Below are positions 8,733-15,500 of a stretch of 54,882 bases of DNA, one piece after another. This DNA comes from an uncultured Mycoplasmatota bacterium (lineage in GTDB: Bacteria > Bacillota_I > Bacilli_A > RF39 > UBA660). The notes under the pieces are model-generated. The model ran no database searches. It saw nothing but the letters and a program-made list of their open reading frames with translations, and was not told the DNA's origin. Every line of letters starts with the position of its first letter. Within the stretch, counting starts at the first letter, position 1. The DNA lies in contig CANPPW010000004.1 of the NCBI GenBank assembly GCA_947576095.1, positions 1 through 54,882 of the forward strand, read 5' to 3'. A program made the position numbers and the translations under genes.

Positions 8733-8826
8733 CTTTACACCTCCTTATGGTCTATTGGCTTTCTAAAAAGCAAGGAGTAATTTCATACTCGCTATAGATT
8801 ATAACAAATAATATTTAAAATGTAAA
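8733..8826 (-). promoter_or_regulatory. rpsF operon promoter and structured leader
   Basis: The minus-strand promoter is TTTACA (8821-8826), 17 bases, TATAAT (8798-8803). The ~60-base leader can form a hairpin with GAGTA/TACTC flanked by AGC/GCT, plus a smaller GCTTT/AAAGC hairpin, before the GGAGG site. Many Bacillota autoregulate rpsF through an S6:S18-binding leader. I do not see that motif's characteristic CCG loop, so its presence here is uncertain. Confidence 0.65.
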
Positions 8827-8831
8827 CATAT

Positions 8832-9434
8832 TTATGTGGTTTCCCATCTTTTTTCTATTTCTTCATAATTTAAAATTGCAAATATACTATCCAAATAATC
8901 ATGTTTTCTATTTTCATAATGAATATAGTAAGCATGTTCCCACATATCAACTACAAGTAATGGCTTCAAATCATATAGAAATGGAAATTCCTGATTAGGT
9001 AAATTGATAATAGAAAGTTCTTTTTTACCATTCATGACTAAATATGTATATCCAGATCCTTTTAGTTTCATAGCCTTTTCTTTGAATTTTTTTTGAAATT
9101 GTTCATAAGAACCAAATGTTCTTTCTATCTGAATCAATAACTCGCCTTTAGGCTTATTACAAGCCCTCCCGAGATTTGAGAAATACATTTCATGATTTAT
9201 AACACCCCCTAAATTAAAAAGCAAGTTTTCAATATCAGTAGCAGAAAATAAATCCAAATGATATATAATTTCTTCTTTAGGAACCGAAAGTTTAAAATGA
9301 TTTTTTAGTAGAATTTCATTTAAATTATTTAAATACGTTAAGTAATGTTTATCATGATGGAGTGCTAAGGTATGGGTATCTATATATGGTTCTAATGTAT
9401 CATAAGCATAATTGAGTTCTTCTTCTTTATACAT
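8832..9434 (-). CDS. Fe/Mn superoxide dismutase, divergent
   Basis: This 200-residue cytoplasmic protein of the Fe/Mn-SOD family converts superoxide to peroxide and oxygen. The four metal ligands are all visible: H26 (L-H-H-D-K-H), H81 (N-H-E-M), D163 and H167 (D-M-W-E-H-A-Y-Y). Several conserved aromatic residues around the site differ from the family. The usual S-G-W-x-W-L-V is S-G-Y-T-Y-L-V, and N-H-x-x-F-W is N-H-E-M-Y-F. It probably still folds and binds metal, but Fe or Mn preference cannot be read. It follows its own GGGGAGG ribosome-binding site. Confidence 0.9.
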   Translation of the reverse strand: MYKEEELNYAYDTLEPYIDTHTLALHHDKHYLTYLNNLNEILLKNHFKLSVPKEEIIYHLDLFSATDIENLLFNLGGVINHEMYFSNLGRACNKPKGELLIQIERTFGSYEQFQKKFKEKAMKLKGSGYTYLVMNGKKELSIINLPNQEFPFLYDLKPLLVVDMWEHAYYIHYENRKHDYLDSIFAILNYEEIEKRWETT

Positions 9435-9463
9435 AATTCCTCCCCTACTATTGTATTTAAAAT

Positions 9464-9487
9464 GAAAAAAACTATACTAAAATAGTT
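9464..9487 (-). terminator. Terminator of the nucleotidyltransferase gene
   Basis: The stem AAACTAT/ATAGTTT with a 6-base loop and T-run starts right at the stop codon of the upstream minus-strand gene (9488). It separates that gene from the dismutase. Confidence 0.6.
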
Positions 9488-10384
9488 TTACCATAAATGT
9501 TTTGGATACTCTCCTTGCTCAATCAAATGATTTATTTTAGAGATAACACCATCCTTATCATCTCTATAAGTAATCCCTAGCCAGCTTGCACTCGTTGATA
9601 ACAAAGCAACATCTTTTTTCTTTTCTTTCATAATTTTACAAAGTACATCTGGTATTAAGTATTCTTTTTCCAAATCGTTTTTATTTTCATTTAAAAAATG
9701 TGTCAAATACATTTCTAAATATTGGAATAGACTAGAATCAAAGCCAATCATATTCATCGAAACAAGTGTATCTTCTTGTAAAGAAAAAGGTTCGTCCCCA
9801 TTTAATGGAGATGCAACAATATTTCCATTTTCTCTTATAATAGAACTTTCAATCAAATCATTTAACTTGCCATTTTCTGCTACACAAACCGCTCTTTTAA
9901 CAGAGCCATATTGAGATAATGTATTCACAACCTGATATCCGACTAAACAATACTCATTTGCTTGTCTATCCAGAAACTGACTAGCAACTTGATACGCATC
10001 TCTTCCATAAAAATCGTCAGCATTAATAATTATAAAAGGTTCTTTAATTTTTTCTTTTGCACATAATATAGCATGTGCTGTTCCCCATGGCTTTGTTCTA
10101 CTTAAACCATTTAAATATTGACTTGGTATATTACTAATATCTTGAAAAGCATATTCCACCTTTATTTTTTGAGAAATACGATTCCCCACCGTTTCCTTAA
10201 ATATCTCTTCATTTTCTTTTTTTATAACAAATACTACTTTATCAAATCCTGCATCAATTGCATCATAAATAGAATAATCAATTAAAAATTCTCCATTAGG
10301 ACCTACAGGTTCTATCTGCTTTAAACCACCAAATCGACTCCCCATTCCTGCTGCCATAATTAATAAAGTTTTATGCTTTTTCAT
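9488..10384 (-). CDS. Sugar-phosphate nucleotidyltransferase-like protein
   Basis: This 298-residue protein carries the nucleotidyltransferase signature A-A-G-M-G-S-R-F-G-G-L-K-Q near its N-terminus, followed by G-P-N-G-E and D-Y-S. A metal-binding D-D follows in the I-N-A-D-D-F-Y-G segment. It belongs to the large NDP-sugar pyrophosphorylase fold, which activates sugar-1-phosphates. The substrate cannot be told, and no partner genes are adjacent. The start is set at the ATG at 10382-10384, since the family begins just before the A-A-G-M-G motif; 15 upstream codons in frame overlap the promoter. It has its own promoter at 10411-10439. Confidence 0.85.
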   Translation of the reverse strand: MKKHKTLLIMAAGMGSRFGGLKQIEPVGPNGEFLIDYSIYDAIDAGFDKVVFVIKKENEEIFKETVGNRISQKIKVEYAFQDISNIPSQYLNGLSRTKPWGTAHAILCAKEKIKEPFIIINADDFYGRDAYQVASQFLDRQANEYCLVGYQVVNTLSQYGSVKRAVCVAENGKLNDLIESSIIRENGNIVASPLNGDEPFSLQEDTLVSMNMIGFDSSLFQYLEMYLTHFLNENKNDLEKEYLIPDVLCKIMKEKKKDVALLSTSASWLGITYRDDKDGVISKINHLIEQGEYPKHLW

Positions 10385-10410
10385 AAAATTCCCACTTTCT
10401 ATTATATATA

Positions 10411-10439
10411 AGTATACAATAATATACAATTTATTTCAA
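10411..10439 (-). promoter_or_regulatory. Promoter of the nucleotidyltransferase gene
   Basis: Minus-strand TTGAAA, 17 bases, TATACT lies between the terminator of RNA-A and the ATG at 10384. It shows that the gene need not depend on read-through from the upstream RNA. Confidence 0.65.
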
Positions 10440-10440
10440 A

Positions 10441-10783
10441 TAAAAAAAGAGATCCTAGATCTAATCTCTAAAAAATATAATATATTCGCGAAATATACCA
10501 TTTTTCTAAGTGCACAAGATATAGCCTGATAAACTATATTGCACCGAGTTTATGGGGACTGGAGTGTGTAGCTAACACACTGCACAAAATTATGTGTCAG
10601 TCACCTACCATTAAGTTTTTCTTTCTTGTTTTTTTTGTAACTATTAACATACAGTTCTGATAAGATTTATTTTGGTAATGTATCTTATACCTTTTATGCC
10701 TTTTTCTTTTGTCTCCCCTACAAATAAACTATAATTTCAATATTTGATCGTTTAATGAATGGCTTGACTTTCTGTATGTTATG
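10441..10783 (-). ncRNA. Structured RNA candidate A, about 340 nt
   Basis: This gene-free minus-strand stretch has a TTGACA-17-TATGAT promoter at its head and an intrinsic terminator at 10448-10469 (AGAGAT/ATCTCT plus T7). In between, a 10-bp stem TAACATACAG/CTGTATGTTA (10772-10781 with 10645-10654) closes a 5' domain. That domain holds a CAAATA/TATTTG hairpin, the stretch GGGGAGACAAAAG and an ATAAGAT/ATCTTAT hairpin. The 3' part has GACTG/CAGTC closing two hairpins (one AGTGTGT/ACACACT), then a GTGCA-ATATAG hairpin. No SRP, RNase P, tmRNA or T-box signature is seen. It shares layout and a 13-mer with RNA-B. Confidence 0.6.
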
Positions 10784-10788
10784 ATATA

Positions 10789-10817
10789 ATCATATACTAT
10801 TCCTATCATCTTGTCAA
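10789..10817 (-). promoter_or_regulatory. Promoter of RNA candidate A
   Basis: On the minus strand, perfect TTGACA (10812-10817), 17 bases, TATGAT (10789-10794). The predicted start falls about at 10782, exactly where the 5' strand of the closing stem begins. Confidence 0.7.
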
Positions 10818-10844
10818 CAATATTTCTAAGAATCAGAATTACAA

Positions 10845-10873
10845 TTGACGAAAAAAAATTTTTTTGATACAAT
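10845..10873 (+). promoter_or_regulatory. Promoter of the WYG operon
   Basis: Plus-strand TTGACG, 17 bases (mostly an A8/T7 tract) and TACAAT, 37 bases before the ATG at 10911. It is divergent from the promoter of RNA-A. Confidence 0.7.
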
Positions 10874-10910
10874 AAATTTGTAATATTATTATAGTAAGGT
10901 GGTGAAATTT

Positions 10911-11261
10911 ATGGCTGTAGCAAAAACCGAATTCTATGTAGACCTAGCAGGAGTTGAACAATATCAAAAATCATGTATGACATATCTTGACAATATTTCT
11001 ACCGCAATGAAGTCTATTCAAAAACAATTTAATGCATTAGCAACTAATAAAGGAGTTTTAGGCAACTTCGAAACATTAATGTTAAACAATGCCAAAGCTG
11101 CTGGAAGAAGGGCTTCTCTAGCTCAAAAAAGAAAAATAGGACTAGAAAAAAAATTAAATGCAGATATATCATACCAAACTAGACTATTATTAGCCTCTTA
11201 TCAACAAGCACAAAAAGCTGTAGAAAACGTGGAAAATGTTCCAACTGGAAATAATAATTAA
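10911..11261 (+). CDS. Small helical protein beside type VII module B
   Basis: The start is the ATG at 10911, behind an AAGGTGG ribosome-binding site; a GTG frame start 12 bases upstream is inside that site. The 116-residue product is predicted as a helical hairpin with a basic second half and a flexible Pro/Thr/Gly/Asn tail. The WXG100 size and shape fit, but the turn region (K-G-V-L-G-N-F) has no tryptophan. The next gene, 17 bases on, encodes a WYG protein, so the two may form a heterodimer like EsxA/EsxB; this is inference. I do not recognise a named family. Confidence 0.7.
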   Translation: MAVAKTEFYVDLAGVEQYQKSCMTYLDNISTAMKSIQKQFNALATNKGVLGNFETLMLNNAKAAGRRASLAQKRKIGLEKKLNADISYQTRLLLASYQQAQKAVENVENVPTGNNN

Positions 11262-11278
11262 GAAAGGAGGAAAGCATT

Positions 11279-11566
11279 ATGGCAAAAACCAAAAATGCAT
11301 TGGGTGGAGATCCAGTCAAAATTAAAACTACTACTACTAAAATTAAAGATGAATTAGATAAAATCGAATACGCTAATAACCAACTCGAACAAATGGTTTT
11401 AACTATGGAAACAAAAATCTGGTATGGTTCTACTAGAGCTGAAAAATGGTATAAAACCACTAGAGATCATATTGAAAATACAAAAAAAGTATTAATTAGT
11501 ATGAGAGAAGCAAATAATAAAGTTATAACTATAGCTGATGCTTTAGACCAGTCTAAATCTTCTTAA
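11279..11566 (+). CDS. WXG100-like protein with a W-Y-G turn
   Basis: This 95-residue protein has two helices joined by I-W48-Y49-G50-S-T, matching the W-x-G turn of the EsxA/YukE family, and has no signal peptide. WXG100 proteins are secreted by EssC-type machines, usually as dimers. AAAGGAGG precedes the ATG. A terminator follows at once, giving a two-gene plus-strand operon divergent from RNA-A and convergent with module B. Both strands around it carry type VII genes, supporting export by EssC2 or EssC1. Confidence 0.75.
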   Translation: MAKTKNALGGDPVKIKTTTTKIKDELDKIEYANNQLEQMVLTMETKIWYGSTRAEKWYKTTRDHIENTKKVLISMREANNKVITIADALDQSKSS

Positions 11567-11579
11567 AAATATATATGTG

Positions 11580-11603
11580 AGATGACAAAAATCATCTTTT
11601 TTT
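11580..11603 (+). terminator. Terminator of the WYG operon
   Basis: AGATGA/TCATCT stem with a 6-base loop followed by seven T residues, 14 bases after the stop codon. Confidence 0.8.
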
Positions 11604-11621
11604 ATAAATTTTAACATATTA

Positions 11622-11655
11622 AAACCTTGATTTTTCTACATAGAAATCAAGGTTT
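11622..11655. terminator. Terminator between convergent genes
   Basis: A 12-bp perfect stem (AAACCTTGATTT/AAATCAAGGTTT) lies 45 bases downstream of the minus-strand acidic gene and after the plus-strand terminator. It probably acts on the minus strand; the T-run is weak. Confidence 0.6.
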
Positions 11656-11699
11656 ATTTTACAATCTAATCCTACATTAATAGAATGCTATATCTCTAA

Positions 11700-11933
11700 T
11701 TACCCAATTCCACCAAGAAAATCATCGATTTCTCCTTCATCATTATCCGTTAAATCATAATCATCTGTATTATCATCAATAGCTGAATATTCAAATGAGT
11801 CGCTATTTTCATCTTCATCATCATCTTCATCATCAATTTTTGTTGAAAAATCAAGATTATGATTATTCATATATTGTAAGGCAAGTTTTAAATCATCTGG
11901 CATATTCTCTTCAATTACAAATTTATTATTCAT
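11700..11933 (-). CDS. Small, strongly acidic protein of type VII module B
   Basis: The start is the ATG at 11931-11933, behind GAGGGA; four upstream codons fall in that site. The 77-residue product has a short helical N-terminus (about 1-30) and an Asp/Glu-rich, probably disordered tail ending in D-D-F-L-G-G-I-G. It lies downstream of essC2-yukD2 on the same strand, separated from them by RNA-B. A highly acidic small protein could shield a basic partner such as the 116-residue neighbour; this is speculation. No family is recognised. Confidence 0.65.
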   Translation of the reverse strand: MNNKFVIEENMPDDLKLALQYMNNHNLDFSTKIDDEDDDEDENSDSFEYSAIDDNTDDYDLTDNDEGEIDDFLGGIG

Positions 11934-11991
11934 CTTATCCCTCATTTCTACGTTATATTTATCATAACATATATTTTAAGTTCAAGTAAAT

Positions 11992-12229
11992 AAAAAAAAA
12001 TTATTTAACAAATCATTAAATAATTTTCTAGTTTTAGGAACTATAAATTTATATATTATCAGTATATAAACTATAGTCTCTTATCAGCTGAGTTTTTCTT
12101 TCTCATCATCTAATAGTTACAAGTTTTTAGCTGTGGTAAGTTGTTTTCACATTTAAAGCGAATTTGCTCCCAAATCATATTATATCATGATATATCAATG
12201 TATACTAATATATCATACTAAAAACTCTA
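11992..12229 (-). ncRNA. Structured RNA candidate B, about 235 nt
   Basis: This minus-strand region of ~390 bases without a gene is headed by a consensus promoter. It ends in a strong terminator (AAATTATTTAA/TTAAATAATTT plus T9, 11992-12026). A 5' domain is closed by GTTTTTAG/CTAAAAAC extended by AGTTA/TAACT (12218-12234 with 12114-12130). It contains an ATGATATAT/ATATATCAT hairpin and the stretch GGGAGCAAAT. The 3' part has GAG/CTC around a purine-rich loop and an ACTATA-TTTATATA hairpin. The 13-mer AGAAAGAAAAACT (12091-12103) is shared with RNA-A at the equivalent place. Its terminator ends 58 bases before the acidic gene, mirroring RNA-A. Confidence 0.6.
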
Positions 12230-12234
12230 ACTAT

Positions 12235-12263
12235 AGTATAAAATAAAATTTAAAAACTGTCAA
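12235..12263 (-). promoter_or_regulatory. Promoter of RNA candidate B
   Basis: On the minus strand, perfect TTGACA (12258-12263), 17 bases, TATACT (12235-12240). It is stronger than most promoters of the window and is followed by no coding frame. Confidence 0.75.
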
Positions 12264-12335
12264 TCATTTAAATAACAAAATTTATCGATCTATCACAAAT
12301 ATTACCTTTTTACTAAATATTTTATAATGATTTTA

Positions 12336-12587
12336 TCAAATTAAAATAACAGAACTTCCATTTTGTAAACCAGAGGTTTTTACTATTTCACCATAAGAAA
12401 TTGGCTGCATTTTTCGTTTGTCATATAAAATTGCGCCCCTCCTTACCTGATAACTCCCTTGTGTAAGCTCACACACTGCTTTTTGTAACAACTCTATTAT
12501 TTTACCTACAGTAATATTAATCGGAAACCAAATTTCATAGTTTTTTTCAACACTTGGTATATAAACACTTACTAAGATTTTTTCCAT
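12336..12587 (-). CDS. yukD: YukD/EsaB-like ubiquitin-fold protein (module B)
   Basis: This 83-residue protein has the same ubiquitin-like pattern as its module A counterpart: a strand, a P-S-V-x-K-N-Y-E-I-W-F-P turn, a helix with I-x-E-L-L, and a C-terminal S-V-I-L-I. Its AAGGTGA ribosome-binding site spans the stop codon of essC2, and the ATG follows 9 bases after it, so the genes are coupled. It is presumably the dedicated partner of EssC2. Confidence 0.72.
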   Translation of the reverse strand: MEKILVSVYIPSVEKNYEIWFPINITVGKIIELLQKAVCELTQGSYQVRRGAILYDKRKMQPISYGEIVKTSGLQNGSSVILI

Positions 12588-12596
12588 AGTATCACC

Positions 12597-15500
12597 TTAT
12601 TTCTGTATATAACGAACATAATTTCTCTTACTATTGATGACTACAATTGCAGTATTGGCATCAACATTTTCATTATATGAACTTGCATATTCCGCATTAA
12701 TAATGGATTGATCATCAAAATTTTCTCCTAACCAAATAGCTGTAGTAGAATCCATCAAATCAAACCATCTTCTTTTCTTAATGGTTTTCATCATCCCATA
12801 TTCATCCGCCAATATAATCTTGAATACAGAACTTGCTTTTGCTTCTAGGATAAAATCATCTACTGTAATCACTTCCTTAGTACCATCCTGTTTTACCTTT
12901 TCTAAATGTTGTTCTAATTTCTGATATCCGATAATGATAATAGGAATTTTTTCAGCAATTTCTTTTCCTATATATTTTTGAATATTTTTATATAAATATA
13001 TAAATAATTTTCGGAAATTAGAATTATAATATTTTATTTTTCCCTGCTCTTCAATCGTAACACTTTCCGATGCATCAATTACAATAGGATGAACATTCCT
13101 AGTCATTCCCATAATTTTAACTAAGGCTGGAATAAACTTTTCAAGAAACCTTATTTCACTTGACGAAATAAAAGTCAAATAATTGGTAAAATTATAGCAA
13201 AATGGTTCAATTGTTTGTCTATCTACTCCAATTGGAACCTTATCTAATGTAGAAATAGCTTCTCTTACTGTATTTATTTCGATCACTTCTGGCATAATAG
13301 GAATTCTTTTTGCTTTTGCTGAAGTAATTTTATTTAACTGATTAAAAATATAATCTAAATTGGAATCTAAATGGTCTTCTTCAAAAATAAGTGCACTTTG
13401 AAATTCATAGACATTGTCCATTTTGATAAGTCCCCTACCTGGATACTCGGCTGGAATCACCTTATCTGTTCCAAATAAATCATAATAATCAGTATGATCC
13501 ACAACCTGCAAGCCTATTTTCTGTGGAAAACTATTTTCAACACGATAACCAAGCGAATTTACAGAAGAAGCTGTGACAATAAAGGTAATTCCATTTTTAC
13601 TACAGTCTCTAATTAAAGATGTAAAAATATCATCATATATATCTTCATATTCCTCTTTGAAAACATCAAAATCATTAATAAATATTAAAATATTAGGTAA
13701 AACAACACCTGTTTTTTTATAATAACTTTGATAACTGCCACCATAATCAGAAAATAAAGATTTTCTTTTTTGAGATTCAGAGACCATAATTGAGAATAAA
13801 CGCTTCACTTTTTCATCATCTGAAACAGTTAAAAAATCTCCTACTTGTGGTGCTTTTTCAAAGATTTTTAAAGTTTGTGCGGAAAAGTCTAATATATATA
13901 TATTTAATTCACTTGTATCATGACTTACAATAGAAGAATATATAATAGTAGATAATAAAGTTGTTTTCCCACTACCTGTCATACCACATATAAAACAGTT
14001 CCCTACCTCTGTAAGTGGTAAAGTTACAACCCCTTGTTTCTGATTTCTTGGATTATCAAATTCTCCAATTACAGGATTAATCACACATTTTTTAACCTCT
14101 AAAGGATATTTTTGTTTTATATTTTCTACATAAATAATAGAAGAAACATTATCAAGCCATAACTGCTTTTGTTTATATTGCTTTTCTCTTGCAACATTTA
14201 TTAAATAATGTAAAACATTAGAAAGTTCCTCACCAAGACTTATATGTGCCTCTTTTGCCTCTTCCACCTCTTCTACACTCTTAATAATCTCTCCTGTATG
14301 ATTAATAAAATCTAGTGCATTATCTACCTTTGAACGAATTTTTTCTGATGGAAAATAACTGGTTCCACTATAAGCAGATTGTCCTAAAACAAAATATTCA
14401 TCGTATCCTACTTGCAAGTAAAATCTTCCTGCTTCTTTTAAATAAGCGGCATCATTTTTTCGAATCATTTCTTGACTATCCTCGGCCGTTTGAACCTTAC
14501 AGCATACCTTAAATTTACTATTACTCCAGATTTGTTCATCAACAACTCCACTTGGCTTTTGCGTGGCTAATATTAAATGAATTCCCAAACTACGGCCAAT
14601 ACGAGCTGCACTAACAAGCTGTTCCATAAAATCTGGTTGTTGATCTTTTAACTCGGCAAATTCATCACAAATAATAAATAAATGAGATAAAGATTCCTTT
14701 AATAAACCATCTCTATATAATTTTTGATATTTATAAATATCTATGGTCCCTGTTCCTACTTGTTCTTTTGCACTATTAAATAAAATCTGTCTACGATTCA
14801 GTTCGCTTTCAATAGATACCAGTGTTCTTTTCAACTCTGCTTTATCTAGATTTGTAATTGTTCCAATTAAGTGAGGAAGTTTTTCTTTAGTCTTTCTATT
14901 CTCAAAAGCACCAGCAAGACCACCACCCTTGTAATCAATCAAAACAAATTGAACTTCATCTGGTCTATAATTAACTGCCATAGACAAAATATAAGTAATA
15001 ATAAATTCACTTTTCCCAGATCCTGTCATTCCCGCAATAAGTCCATGGGGACCATGTTTTTTTTCATGCAAATCTAAAACAAGAAGATTGCCATTTTCGT
15101 CTACACCTACAGGTGCTTGCAAACTATTCATCAAACTACTATTATCCCATCTGTTTGCAACATTCAGTTGTTCCACTTTTCCAACACGGTACATTTCTAA
15201 AAATCCCAAATTTTGTGGCAAATTGGCCATTTTTTCTGTTACAACTTGAATAGGAATATTAGCTAATAAATCCATGCATAAATCAAAGTCTAAACCATTA
15301 TCATGATCTATAAATTCAGGAACAAAAGATTCCAGCTGTTTAGAGGTCATTACATTTTCAAAAAATGTTCCACTTTTTTCATTAAAATTAATAAATTCAG
15401 AACATTCATTAGGAATATTGGTAATTTTCGCATCAAACATAAGAATACTAAACCCAATATTACATTTATGTTCTAAAATATCTTTTATAATCTTTAGATT

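Noticed and set aside
10441-10783. RNA-A as 6S RNA, RNase P RNA, tmRNA or SRP RNA
   Set aside because: No single long bulged hairpin (6S), no GAGGAAAGTC-type core (RNase P), no tRNA-like ends or tag frame (tmRNA), and the real SRP RNA lies at 54543-54616.
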